Source: Hedera helix (Eukaryota > Streptophyta > Magnoliopsida > Apiales > Araliaceae). From it: a stretch of 64,000 nucleotides of DNA. The notes beneath the pieces were generated by a model, which did no database searches, was not told the origin of the DNA, and saw nothing but the letters and a program-made list of their open reading frames with translations. Positions 44,551-56,244 of the stretch are shown here, in pieces (the stretch's first letter is position 1; each line of letters opens with the position of its first letter). The stretch covers positions 30,322,773 through 30,386,772 of the forward strand of contig OX359278.1 in the NCBI GenBank assembly GCA_947179155.2, in the 5' to 3' direction. Made by a program: the position numbers and the translations under genes.

Positions 44551-45627
44551 TGTTGATATTAATTATGATAAACTCATAGTTATTTAACAATGCTTTTAGA
44601 ATCATGATGATGATCATGAAAATGATATCTAAATTCAAGATAGCTCAAAACTAAAATTGTTCTTAATCGTAGGATCACTAAAATTGAGAATTAGTGCATA
44701 CTATGCTTGCTCTTATGAAAAGGATAATTGATCTCATAATTATTTGTGTATAGACACTAAAGTAAGTGTGTAGGTATTTATTAGAGAATAAGTTCACTAA
44801 ACATGACTCACTAAAGGAATACCTAATGGAGTTTTACTCGGTTGTCAATAGGAATTCCAAATGTGATAGTAGTACAAGTGATCCTTGGACTTGAGATCAT
44901 CATAGTATCTTGTGTATAATAAGTTATATTTTGACATATCTCTTAAGACTTTTAAGGTATATCAAAGGGTATGCTTGGGTATTATAAGTTGTACATGGAG
45001 ACAGGTGAATGGTCAATAAAGAATCTACCACTTCTAGTAAAAATAGAGAATGTTCTATGCGATTCAATAAATGACAATTCAGTAGTACTTGGTCAAGGCA
45101 GAATGGAAATTATAAAGGAATTTCTAATTTCCATTAAATAGAGTTGTGCATTCGAGAATCGAAATGTATATAATCAAATAAAATCAGACTTGACAGTAAA
45201 TCAATATCTTATATTTGATTGGGACATGTATAGCAGAAAGATTGAATTGTACGATAACTATTCACTGAAAGGTTCTTTTATGATTAAATGTTGAAATTTA
45301 TATTATCTAAAAAGTTGTTGATCACTAAGGAGGCTTACCCTTATTGTGGAACAAATATTATTTATTTAAATGAATTAAATATTTTAATTTATTTATTTAA
45401 ATAAATAAAATTAGAATTGTTCTAATTGATTTATACAACCAATTTAATATGAAAAACCTAAAGTATTACACCGCAAAAGAAAATTATTAATTTAAGAAGT
45501 AAATGGCACAATCAAAATAATAGATTTAGTATATTTAATTTGTACTATAGTGATAGATTAAATTAAATAGCTTAATATTTATTTAGTATTTTGAAAATTC
45601 TAATTATAAATTAATAAGAGGAGTCTT

Positions 45628-45658
<31 letters not shown>

Positions 45659-45671
45659 TTATTATTATTAC

Positions 45672-45759
<88 letters not shown>

Positions 45760-46289
45760 TAGTTCGTAAATGGTTTAGGAATTAATTAATAAGTGTACTC
45801 TTATATTAGTTCCTAATTAGATTAAAAGTTTAATTAAAAATTATATTCCTAAAGGTGTTAGGAGGGTTAACTATATCTATAAATAAGAGTAGTCTTATTA
45901 TGGATTAACGTTACACACACTTTCATAAGTTTTGGGAGAGTACTCACAAGTTCTCTAGATCAAAGAAATTAGAAGAGAGAGAAAATTAGGGTTTGTCATC
46001 ACCCACTTCCTAAATTCTTATTCTTCCTCAGTGGATCACCTTTAGAGACAAAACACTTGGGTGACTAACATTGATCAAAAGAATCTGATCGATGGAATTG
46101 GAGTTGAACACGAAGGAATTGGAGTTGAACACGTACATATGAAAAGCTAGTGTTTATAAAGGTATAATTCTCTATATCCTTCTTGTCAATTAAAAGTTAT
46201 GGTTTGTAAAATTTTAAACTCAGATTTTACCATGCTTCCACTGTTTTTGTGCAATTTGATTGTATGTTTATGAATATTACAAACCAACA
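44551..46289 (+). mobile_element. Probable solo Ty1/copia LTR
   Basis: Begins TGTTGATATT and ends CCAACA, giving a 5-bp TGTTG..CAACA terminal inverted repeat. Internally it has cttgagatcatcatagtatc, a TATA box (tctataaataag, about 45876-45887) and a leader with gagagagaaaattagggttt, all like copia LTRs of dicots. No PBS follows and no second copy is in the window. I found no target duplication (TTAAT versus ATAAC), so the boundaries are approximate. Confidence 0.45.
45624..45760. repeat. Compound (CTT)n(ATT)n microsatellite
   Basis: About 11 CTT units followed by about 34 ATT/TTA units with one ACT interruption, inside the copia-like LTR. Confidence 0.95.
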
Positions 46290-47329
46290 ATAACGTCAAG
46301 AGCCAAAACTTTATGCGAATTATTAATTGTTTAGATTCCATATATGTATGGGTATGTATTTAGAATAATTTATTAGGCATTATATGTTGTGTAAAATCAT
46401 TTATTTTGAAAACAAGAAGCAAAAATCGTGTTTTGGATAAAAAAAATTGGACTGGATATCTGAAATCGCGAACTGCAGTAACACTGTCTAACGGACTGCG
46501 ACGGGGTGCAGTGTTATAGTATAAACACTGCGCCGGGTGACTGCTCTATTGACTTTCTTAGTTTACCGAACCGCACTGGGGCACGATGTTGTAGAACAAA
46601 CACTGTGCCAGGGCTCAGTCCTGTGCCGGGGCATAGTGTTTGTTCTTCAACACTGAGCCGAGGCGCAGTGCTGCATAATCTATTTTTTAATTTTATGAGC
46701 AGTTTTTCAAAGTTATAAAATAAAAGGTTGCTTTTGGATGATTTTATAATTAAAGTAAAATAGTTTATTTGAAACATGAAATTGAATTTCATGCAACTTT
46801 AATGTGCCTATTAAATGATATTAATGCATAATAAGAATGGTTTTAAATTCATGAGATGAATATTATTTATTGATATATATGTTGATATATATAATAATAA
46901 ATGAGATTTATTATGAACTATTTATCAATGTGTGATTGAATGTGCATGCATGAATGAACGAGTTTTATAAATGGGGTCTGCGTACCTCATCTTTCTAATT
47001 TTTTTTTCTTATATGTAATTCTATCTCCCTCCTATGTACTTTCCCTTGACTGATGATCAAGGTTTCTTTTTATTGTAAATATTTTTGTAATATGATTAGT
47101 TAGAATTATTATGAAGAATTGGAGCCAAGAAGCAAAGAGCGCATGAAGACCCATTTGTAAAGGAGCCCGTCTTATTGAATGTAATACTTATATTCAATGT
47201 ATTTATTCTTACACACTAAGTTTAACCTTTTGGTTCACTTGGTGGCTTTAGTGAACCAAACTAGAATAAAAGTTAATAAAAGTTTATAATCAATCCAAGT
47301 AGAATATAGTATTCTATATGTGCATGTTG

Positions 47330-47399
<70 letters not shown>

Positions 47400-47529
47400 C
47401 AAACATGTTTCGCATATTAAATAATATGATGCGTATTTTATATATGTGTGCATACGCGCTAAACAAGATGAGATAATTAATAACAAACCCCTCAATGAAA
47501 ATTATATTAAGTTGTAACGTTCAAAGATA
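46290..47529 (+). repeat. Gypsy LTR fragment with palindrome cluster
   Basis: AT-rich, no supported gene. A GC cluster at about 46478-46675 contains several boxes of the type cactg(c/t)gcc..ggcgcagtg. The motif agtataaacactgcgcc resembles gtactaaacattgcgctgg in solo LTR C and its complement in F, so this is probably a fragment of the same chromovirus LTR family. Downstream, ttggagccaagaagcaaagag (47119-47139) and gagcccgtctta resemble the 3' part of such LTRs. It ends with an (AT)n tract and the Helitron. Confidence 0.5.
47334..47396. repeat. (AT)n microsatellite
   Basis: About 31 AT units, uninterrupted. It produces an artificial Tyr-Ile run in translation. Confidence 0.95.
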
Positions 47530-47793
47530 TCTATATAATAAAACAGAGCAGATTCATCCAATGGCTTTAAATTACTAATGGCTTCAATAAAGAAGGGCTG
47601 TGATTACTTTGGTTCCCCCGTCTTCTCTATCTGTCTGATTTTTGCTTTGTTTCAAATTTGCTTCCTCTCTTTCTTTTCTGCCAGCGTCTACTCTCTCCTT
47701 CCGCTCCATTCCATTTCTTTTCTCTCTCCTGCTTGGCATCGTCTTCTCTGTCCACCGCATAGTTCTCTCTCCTGATTTTTTCTCTCCCTCTTC

Positions 47794-47869
47794 GAATCAA
47801 TCGACAGCTCCGACGGCGAGCCTTTCGATGTGGAGGAGGCGGTGAAGCTGAAGAAGCATCAGTCTCCAG
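47794..47869 (+). pseudogene. Captured exon fragment, possibly SKP1-like
   Basis: After a CT-rich stretch like a 5' UTR (47650-47790), one frame reads ESIDSSDGEPFDVEEAVKLK and then stops resembling coding sequence at ccag/gtagtt, a fair splice donor. The SSDGEPFDVEEAV part resembles the N-terminus of SKP1-type proteins (usually SSDGE.F.V.EAVALES). The match is only about 13 residues and the start ATG is not in place, so the identification is weak. Confidence 0.3.
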
Positions 47870-50440
47870 GTAGTTGTCGTACCCCACCGACGATTTATTT
47901 GTCAATAAAGTTGGGCATCTCAACAATCCAAGGTAATTTTTGATGGAATGCTTAATTTCCCCATTGTTCACGATTGTATTGAAAATTTGGGTTTTGCAAG
48001 GTTGTGCAATCTGATTGTTTACTAAATTGATGATTCTATTGTATTTATGTTGTGCAATCTGATTGGGTTCCTGGGTTTGTTTACTAAATGGGTTCCTGGG
48101 TTTACTAAATTAGTCTGAATGTTTGAATTTTTCTGCCGTCATCTCCCAATCACCAACACTGCTACCAACAAAATGAATTAAAATGATCATTTCTATACAA
48201 ATTCGTTACTGTTATTAATAAGTGGGTTTAATCATAAACAACTTTCCTATGTTGTCAAAAAAGCTTCACATCACTTTCCAAGCCAAAAAAAAAAAAGGAT
48301 TGTAGGCGAAAATGGAATCAAAATTTTGTAGTATTTTTCTTATTTTTCCCTGTTTTGTGTTCCCAGTTCATGGCAGCTTATCTTTAATTCATTCTCCTTC
48401 TAAGTGTTTATGTTTCTCTGTAGAGTTAGTGATCATGTTGTCTGTGTATAGAAATTAAATGTTCGATGTTCTTTGCTGTTTGTGTTGCATCTCTTGTTTG
48501 TTGGGAAGGACAAAATGAATTTGAAGTATTAAGGGTGTTGAAACTCCCTACTTGTCATCATTCAGGTTAACAACCATAAAAGAGAATTTCCTCTTTAAAG
48601 GACTAACATAAAAGATGGTTTAATTCGGAGATTTTTATTTGTTTACTCTGGGATATGGTTTCATAATTACCTTAAAGAGAATTTCCTCTGATATTTAGAG
48701 CGATTTTTCAAAACAAAAATCCCATTACCAATATATTTGTTTAGTATTGTTTACACTTTACTGGGAGTGCATGTACATACATTTGTCATCAAAATTATAT
48801 ATGTCAGTGTAATCTTGTAATAGCTATATTTGATAAAGCTATTCACTGCATATGATCCTTTGGGTTATCATTTGGGTTATTAACTGCATATGATCCTTTA
48901 GATGGGTCATTTTGAAAATTTCTTAAGTCTTTCTTTTTGGCACATTTTTTACCCTTCGTGGGTTTAAAGGAAGAATTTTGTCATGCAGCTTACTGTTACT
49001 GAACTAGGGAGTAATTTTTTGGTTATTTTTATTATTCTGTACTTGAATCTTTTTCTGGAGCTATGTTCTTGATTCTTGGTGGGAATTAAATTGGCAATCT
49101 CAGTTTTTGCCTGCATGGATTTTGGCACTACAGTTAATATGCCAAAAGGGTTGATTACGGGAATTCGTGCTTGCCTACACCTTTAAAATGTTAATGACAT
49201 GTCATCAGGATTTTGTATATTTTAGCAGAATTTATAAAAATTTACTTTTTTTTTGGTTCCTGGGAATTGATATATCCATATTATATTTTCACTTGAGTCT
49301 CCCATATGGACGTGAACGTGTGAAAATTTAGTATCCATTGGCTTAAACCCGATTGAGATTTTTAAGTTCCAACATGAGATTAGCTATAATGCACTCTTTT
49401 TTTCAACATCTATACCCTACTGAACAAAGTTAAAATCTATTTTAATCTTGCAGTTGAATTCGCTCATTATTATTCAAAAAGTAATTGATATTTTCACAAG
49501 TAAATATGATAGTTTTGATTGTGATTTTTATAAATTCTTCACTATTATCAAATGTTAGAATCAATGAAATATAAAGGTGTTTATCGAGTTAATCATTTTA
49601 AAGCGTAATCTTTGTATAGAAAATCCAAGCATATGTCAAGACTTGTTAATCATTTCGATGTTGTTTGAAATCTGGATAGTAGTATTGGCTCTCAGTACCC
49701 TGCCTGTTTACCAACCCCAATAATGAGTAAGGTTACACAGCCATGTTATGAAGTCTAGCATGTTTTTTGCAATCTCTAATGGTTAGGATTTGCAGTGAAG
49801 GATATTAATATATGGGTTGTTCCGTACTCTCACTCATAAATTGCAGCCTTCTCATAACCCACAACATAACAGGTATAGGAGAAAGTAGTAGAAGATCTTC
49901 CCATTTTTATGCTATTTTGGTTATGTCCAAACCGTAACAAAATTTATAATTACTATGGTTATTGCATTGAACACGTACTTATGAAATAGACAAGTTAAAG
50001 AGAGATTATTGTATTTTATATGTATCGTGCCCAAGAGATACCAACAACAACCAAAATTTTGTTGGGGTGAAACTGTTTTGATCATGATGTCCAAAAGGGT
50101 GTTTGACAAACTTATTAGTATTAGACTAATGATTTGCAATCAGGAGATTTTTCCTGTGAGATGTGCTCCAATTACAGACCATCCCAACAATGAAATTGGA
50201 TAAGTAGCAATTATAGCCAAGATAACCAAAACATATAATTATAGCAATTATATTTGGGTGCATGTCTGATGGGCAAGTTTATCGATGCTAGGAGAATTAG
50301 GACATGACCCGTGTCCTAACCATGTATTGGTGACAAGGTATACTTCAGTTTAAAGAAAAATCTCCATTGATCACGGCACACATGGACCTTCTATTCAAAA
50401 ACATATCCATATTTTCTTATCATATTAAATACATTTTTTA
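47870..50440 (+). other. Helitron interior, intron-like sequence
   Basis: T-rich, intron-like, with many short open frames and no recognisable protein. 48415-48447 (gagttagtgatcatgttgtc tgtgtat) recurs at about 51830-51858. An ORF-like stretch at 50009-50203 has no similarity I can name. Confidence 0.4.
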
Positions 50441-50830
50441 ATGAAAGGACCATGCAAACCGAGACCATGGCACATCAATCTTTCATATCACTGTATACTT
50501 GTATTTCACAAAATGGCATTACTTCCTTCAACGTCAGACCTGTTGCTTGGTAATCAGAAAGTTTCCATACTCCTGTCGAATCAAGTACTTGAGTTACTGG
50601 TGCATATGACCGTAGGTACGGGACCAAAGGAAGTAGATGGAATATTGAGTATTCAAAACGAAGGGTTCATCTCGATGAGAAAAAGATGCTCAAAATCTAA
50701 GTCTAAACCAAACCCTATCAAAGCAAATAAAAAGGATCAAACTTTAATAGACTCCAGTAGTGAGGAACTAGGCTTTGCTCAAATAAGTGAACATTTAGGT
50801 TCTAAAGTTGAGCTCTTAGCCAAAAGATAA
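50441..50830 (+). CDS. Uncharacterised 129-codon ORF in the Helitron
   Basis: Reads MKGPCKPRPWHINLSYHCIL at the start, GPKEVDGILSIQNEGFISMR in the middle and a basic, Ser-rich end (RCSKSKSKPNPIKANKKDQT .. SSSEELGFAQISEHLGSK). The second half has the composition of a real protein; the first half does not. I do not recognise a family. It could be a captured exon or retroelement fragment, or chance. Confidence 0.3.
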   Translation: MKGPCKPRPWHINLSYHCILVFHKMALLPSTSDLLLGNQKVSILLSNQVLELLVHMTVGTGPKEVDGILSIQNEGFISMRKRCSKSKSKPNPIKANKKDQTLIDSSSEELGFAQISEHLGSKVELLAKR

Positions 50831-51153
50831 ACATAGCGAAGTTCTTAGACAAACGAAAAAAAATTCGGGTCACTAGAGTCTTGACACTATCTAATTATGC
50901 TCTTCATGGGTTTAGAACTAAGTTGTTCATTATAAATTACATCTCTAAGGTTTTAATCATCAGCAGATTAGACAGAACCTATTATCATTCATCATGAATG
51001 GTGTCTACACAGTAAGCAATCAAATACTCTAGAAGAAGATTATATAATTTTATATACATCAAAAATATATATGTAAGTGTCTTCATAAAGGATGATGACA
51101 GCTATATGCTCACAAAGTAACTGTTTTGTTGTTTCTTGTTGTTTTTGTCACAG

Positions 51154-51240
51154 CATGACCAAATTGTTTCTGGGATAGATTGGAGCATAAAATCGAACAG
51201 AATAGTTACTGTATCTCATGATCGGAATTCGTGCGTGAAT
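51154..51240 (+). pseudogene. ARPC1: Captured ARPC1 exon fragment
   Basis: Preceded by ttgtcacag, a good splice acceptor, the frame reads HDQIVSGIDWSIKSNRIVTV and then SHDRNS. This matches a WD40 repeat of plant ARPC1, the actin-related protein 2/3 complex subunit 1, where the sequence usually continues YVW. Here it becomes CVNFDF and stops being conserved, so the fragment ends or decays at about 51235. One exon does not make a functional protein. ARPC1 normally helps nucleate branched actin; no such function is implied here. Confidence 0.75.
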
Positions 51241-51377
51241 TTTGACTTTAAATTTTGTGATGCGATAGTTTAAGATATATAAATCTCTCTGTCACTCTTT
51301 TCCACAGTTTAAGCTTGTGCATTTGTTTGAGTGTGCATGACTGCATGCATGTTTTCACATGTTTGTTATTTATACCC

Positions 51378-51417
51378 ATTATAAATATTATTATTATTAT
51401 ATCCTTCTATTTATTGC

Positions 51418-51504
<87 letters not shown>

Positions 51505-51564
51505 ATTATTATTATTACTATTATTATAGTTATTATTACCATTATTATTTAATATTATTATTAC

Positions 51565-51635
<71 letters not shown>

Positions 51636-51675
51636 GTATTAGTATTAGTATTAGTATTAGTATTAGTATTACTAT
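51378..51675. repeat. (ATT)n microsatellite with TAGTAT variants
   Basis: About 80 TTA/ATT units with rare substitutions, ending in a run of (TATTAG) units at 51631-51670. It yields artificial poly-Tyr and poly-Leu frames. Confidence 0.95.
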
Positions 51676-51854
51676 CAGTAGCCAATCATTCCGCAAATAT
51701 TGTGACTTTAGTTTATGTTTCTTTGTTGGACATGATTATTTGATATTTGTTCAAATTATATATTGTGTCAATCAAAGTTGGACATAATTTACAAAATTTA
51801 TAAATCGTTTTTCCTTTTTTTTTATTCGTACAGTTAGTGATCACGTTGTCTGTG

Positions 51855-51950
51855 TATTGGGTTACTTGATATTCCTTTTTTATGTCATTCGTAGAGCTAT
51901 TAATTGTATTGGGTTACTTGATATTCCTTTTTTATTCGTAGAGTTAGTTA
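51855..51950. repeat. Tandem duplication of about 50 bp
   Basis: gtattgggttacttgatatt followed by ccttttttat and a tcgtagag stretch occurs at about 51855-51896 and again at about 51908-51946. Confidence 0.75.
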
Positions 51951-53280
51951 TCAATGATTTTATCTTTATATCATCCAATGTAAGACATTTGTATATTCAT
52001 GTAAACAATCACCTTATAGGCTTAATCACGTACACAACAGTGACTCACATTGACCACGACTCTTAGAGGCTTCTGAACAAAAAGAACACATTGGCTCTCC
52101 TTGTATCAATGATTAGTACTTATGAACTGTTTATGTTGCAGTAGGACTAGCATTTTGGAATTCAACCTTGTGAATTTGTTTGAGTATGTCCTCATAGGCA
52201 CAAGTAGGGGACCGAAAAAGTTGCTCTTTTTGATGTCAATAAAATGGAAGTGGACCAAACAAACCACTTTTTCGATATTATATGACATTTACATTATTTG
52301 TGGAAAATAGTTATTCTCAATTTATTTTTACATTTGTGAAAACAAACTGTTTGGCTGTAGCAATAGTGATAACATTTGTGGTGATTTATGTCAATGCCTT
52401 AGAGTTTCCCCATGTCAAATCCTCTTAGAGCTGTTTAGTATAAAAAAGAAGTATTTGACTACAGAAAAATACAAATATTCTGGAAATAATAGGTGCTGGA
52501 AATAATACAAATATTCTGTAAACACCATAATTTGCTCATTCATGTTGGTTTAAACAAAATATTTTGTTATGTGTTGTATGTGTTTGTGTTATAAACCTTC
52601 CAGGTGGGACATTCGCTGCTTTATAATATGATCTTAGTAGTTGAACCCTGTCCAATATTAGTGTCGATCAAAATTATAGAATGGCAGTTAAAAATAATAC
52701 ATTTTGTACAAAATTCTACAGAATTCTGTTATGAGCAGCCTTTTTCCTCCTATGTTGTCTAGGTTCCATCAAAATTGGTAGCCATAGCAGTTTGTTGTTT
52801 TGATTTATTCTCATTTGTGACGTCAAAAATGCCATACATTGACCAAAATGAATTATGAATAAATTGACAATAATGTCCGAAAACTTAGCTCAACATTGCA
52901 AATTGAAACCACATTATTACAAGTTTAAATTAATGTGATGGACAAATTGCCATATAAGCCATGTTTAATTTATCACGCCTTCTTGATCCAATGAATTTTT
53001 CTCTAATTGAAAGTGAACCCAATTCAACGTCAATTGTCGATTTACAATTTCATAGAAAGTTTGCTTCTTATTGTCGATTTACCCAAGCCAAGTACTACAA
53101 TTTATTAAGGCATGTTAAACTCATGTTCAATTTTTTAAGTTTACTCTTACAGGTTGATATGGTAACGTGACTGGTATTGTTAAGGTACATGTTTAACGCG
53201 ACTGGTATTACATATGGATAAGGTAACGCGACTTGTATTGTTAAAAAAATTTATTTTAATATACATATGCATTTTTTTAC
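51951..53280 (+). other. Helitron interior, no identifiable gene
   Basis: Intron-like AT-rich sequence. Short open frames at 51857-52066, 52122-52310 and 52961-53170 have no recognisable features. ccaggtgggacattcgctgc near 52601 looks like an exon edge, but no frame is convincing. Confidence 0.35.
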
Positions 53281-53285
53281 TAATC

Positions 53286-53745
53286 TCTTATTTTTGTACT
53301 TCCTAGGAGAATTCACATGCGAATCACCTAAACAGCCTAAGTGTTATTCCATCTTCAACGAAGGGTAAAGAAAAAATTGGATGTTCTATTGGAAAAGAAA
53401 AATTGTTTAATCAACCGGTATGTTGTACTGATCATTGTTTATCTAACGTGCAAAACACTATACACTAAATTATCGGTGCTTTTTTTGAGTTCCTCACCCC
53501 TCACCCCTCAGTCTCAGTCTCACTCTTACACTTCTCTCTCACGCACACATGACTCTATACCATGTGTTGTGGTGTTATTTTTTGTGTTGTGGTATTATTA
53601 TTAAATTGATATTTATTATGAATTTGATTTTAAAAAGCTATGCCTTATTTTGTACTTCCTAGGCGAATTCAAATGTGAATCACTTGAACAACTTAAGTAT
53701 CGCTTCATCTTCGACGAAGGGGAACAACAAAATTGGCATCTTCAA
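53286..53745 (+). repeat. Duplicated exon-like segment in the Helitron
   Basis: tttttgtacttcctaggagaattcacat.. (53290-53385) is repeated at about 53649-53745, roughly 80 percent identical, 360 bp apart. In the same relative frame both encode similar peptides: NHLNSLSVIPSSTKGKEKIG and NHLNNLSIASSSTKGNNKIG. Each is preceded by a ttcctag acceptor-like end. This fits an exon duplicated with flanking intron in the source gene or in the Helitron. I cannot name the protein. Confidence 0.55.
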
Positions 53746-54288
53746 CAGTTGCACACAGTGAAAGTATGTTTATTCGTCTGCATAGTGTACTACAAATTAT
53801 CTTTTATAAGGTTAGATTCACTGTTTCGTTGATGTAACTTTTGGCATGTGATATATTTTCACTCTCAGTATAAGTTTTCATTAATCATACTCTGTAATCT
53901 GTATGTATGATCATATATTTTCAGGTATTTTCAAGTATACATTGAAGGATACTTGATGTAAGCTGTAAATAATTCGAAGTTGTTTCTCTATTTTCTGCTT
54001 GTGTATATTTTTTGTGTTCCGTCTTTTGTAAACTTAACTAATTATAAATGGTTATGATTATTTTGGGTATGGAATGATGGTTGTTTTGGTAATTTGTATA
54101 TTTATTGATGATTGTATGTTTTGTTCACAGGTTTATATTTTTCTAGATATCTATTTTTAAAGGAAGCTCTGCCGAAATTTTTTGAAATTTTTTGGATATG
54201 TGCTGATGATCGTGTATGTATTAATTATTGCAAAGAGTCCTTAGGTAATGTATTACTTTTCGAATTTTAATCTAATTTTTCGTTTCGT

Positions 54289-54316
54289 CGTGCCTTCAGG
54301 CACGGGTTATCCCTAG
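54289..54316 (+). terminator. Helitron 3' terminal hairpin and CTAG end
   Basis: CGTGCC, loop TTCA, GGCACG, then ggttatcc and CTAG at the tip. The hairpin is the rolling-circle termination signal of Helitrons. Confidence 0.88.
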
Positions 54317-54687
54317 TTTTGAATATCGAATGTCACCTTCTAGCATTGTAAAACAATAGAGTATTAAATAATCAATACATGTTTGTTATGTCACACTAGG
54401 CTTCTCTTCATTATTTGAAATATTATTTTATTACATAGATGATGTTTATTAAAGAATTGAACATTATTGTTTTATTGTATCATATAAGGACAATATTTTT
54501 CTCTTTACTTATATGGAAATGCTAGGTCAAACTTAACTAGGATAATTTTTATTTTGATATGTCACACATAATCACAATAATTCAAGAGGAAAAATACAAG
54601 GAAATTACACGTTGATGTAATTAACAAAATGTTATCTACCTATTTATTTATATATATTTTGTTATTGTTGGGTAATTTCTATATGAA
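54317..54687. other. AT-rich sequence between Helitron and element G
   Basis: No gene seen. A ttatgtcacacta motif at about 54393 resembles ttatgtcacacaa right of G (61671) and tatgtcacacata at about 54560. These may be traces of a small repeat. Confidence 0.4.
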
Positions 54688-56244
54688 TATATGCGTGCAA
54701 GTATACATGGTCAACAAGTAATAAAGTGATAAATTAGAGTATCGTTCTCATAGAGAATTAAATAATAATAATTATCAAATACTAATTTTATATCAAATTA
54801 ACTTTATTTAAACAATCACAATTAACTTATTAAGTAAAATCTAATTAAAATTAACAACTAAATTAAACTAATGAAAATGATTAAATTAGGTTTTAAATAT
54901 TTAAGATTACAGTTTTCCTCAATACTTCATTCTCTTCAATTCCTTTTTAATTAGTTAATTATATAGAATTGTTAACCAATAATTCTTTATAATATTTATA
55001 CGCATCTTCTAATGACATAAATAAATCCTTCTATATCTGACCCCAAGGCAACAAAACTATAGAGGAACGCTCTAATTAACTAAATCACTATATTCCTATG
55101 TGAAATATGTTAATTAGAATATTAAGCTCAGATTCTCTTTATGACTGCAAAAGATACATAGGTATATTCCTATCCTATATACTAATCATATAAACCCTTA
55201 AAGATTTTATGAACAGATGCTATCATATTCAGATCTAAATCTATACTCCATCTTTTAATTTTGTATAAATTAATCTCAATTAATTACTAAAATTAATTAA
55301 TTACATGAATGCTCAAAATATGATAAACAATTCATATATAATCATACATAATCAAAAAGGAAAAGACTTAATATAAACTAGACATTAGGTTCCATTGCAA
55401 TCTTAATGTAAAATTAGCCCATAACTAAAGAAGAAAATGCGTTCATAATATTAGATATCATCCCAAGAATAACAATAATTAAAAGAAAAGATTTAGAGAG
55501 AAAAGATCTTAGTCTTGAAGTGCGATCTCAAATTCTTCCTTCCATCTTGAATCCTTGTGTGAATCCTCCTTTAGATCGTGATAAAAACCTTCATTTCCTT
55601 TTCTAATCTCCTCCTAACTATGTTAATCTCTATTCTAATCCCTTGAAAATAAGAGTCTTATAGTGTATTTATAAGTTACAAGTCTAAATCCTAACATATA
55701 AGTACACCCAAATCTAATTCGAAGTAAAAAAACATGCAAAAATGCGTTAAAAACAAGTTTGGCCGCGTCCCAAGCGCAGCTGCGAAGCCCTAGGGCGTAG
55801 CTGCATAGATCACAGCTACGCTCATTTTATTAAATTAGTAGATTGCTAAGGCGCACCTGCGCTCACCAACAAAGTTGGTTGCTCTAGCATTAGTTAGAAA
55901 AATGAGCATAACTTTCTCATATGAACTCCGATTGAGATGATTCAAGATTTTTCGGAAAGCTGAGAAGTAGATCTACAACTTTCATGTTTTAGGATTTGAC
56001 AAATTCCTCCTATATCAAGGTCAAAATCAGGCCTGAAGTAACCACTATGTAATTGACGAGCTGAAAATGCAAGTATAGCAACTCCAAACTTTGATCAACC
56101 AAGCCTTTATTCCAATTCCTACCAAATATCATCAAAACACATAAAAACAACATAAAACACTTAAGATTAATATAAAACACTTAAGAACTCACAAATTATT
56201 AAGGTAAAAGATACTCAATACATAGGCATAAAACTCACTTATCA
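54688..56244 (-). repeat. Element G 3' LTR, left copy
   Basis: Pairs with 60099-61668. The minus strand begins TGATAAGTGAGTTTTATGCC. A TATA-like ttataaatacac is read on the minus strand near 55663-55675. Upstream of it in U3 lies a GC island (about 55760-55870) with gcgcagctgcg (55774-55784), gggcgtagctgc and ggcgcacctgcgctcacc. Confidence 0.85.

Larger units (their letters stand above)
47530..54316 (+). mobile_element. Helitron, 6.8 kb, non-autonomous, with captured gene fragments
   Basis: The 5' end TCTATATAATAAAACAGAG at 47530 and the 3' end CCCTAG at 54316 lie between A and T, the normal Helitron target. A 6-bp hairpin CGTGCC-TTCA-GGCACG at 54289-54304 stands 8 bases before the terminal CTAG. 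The 3' region (aggaagctctgccgaaattttttg near 54162) is typical of plant Helitrons. I see no Rep/helicase domains, so it must have relied on another copy. It contains at least one recognisable host exon (ARPC1) and splice-site-like junctions. Confidence 0.88.

Noticed and set aside
47235..47495. Open frame with Tyr-Ile repeats
   Set aside because: Produced by the (AT)n tract at 47334-47396.
47642..47870. Intact host gene with 5' UTR and first exon
   Set aside because: It lies inside the Helitron, has no matching ATG for the SKP1-like frame and no continuing exons.
50009..50203. 64-codon frame in the Helitron
   Set aside because: No recognisable motif, overlaps an opposite-strand frame of equal length, and has the composition of intron sequence.
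51315..51743. Long open frames rich in Tyr, Leu, Ile and Asn
   Set aside because: They are translations of the (ATT)n microsatellite on both strands.
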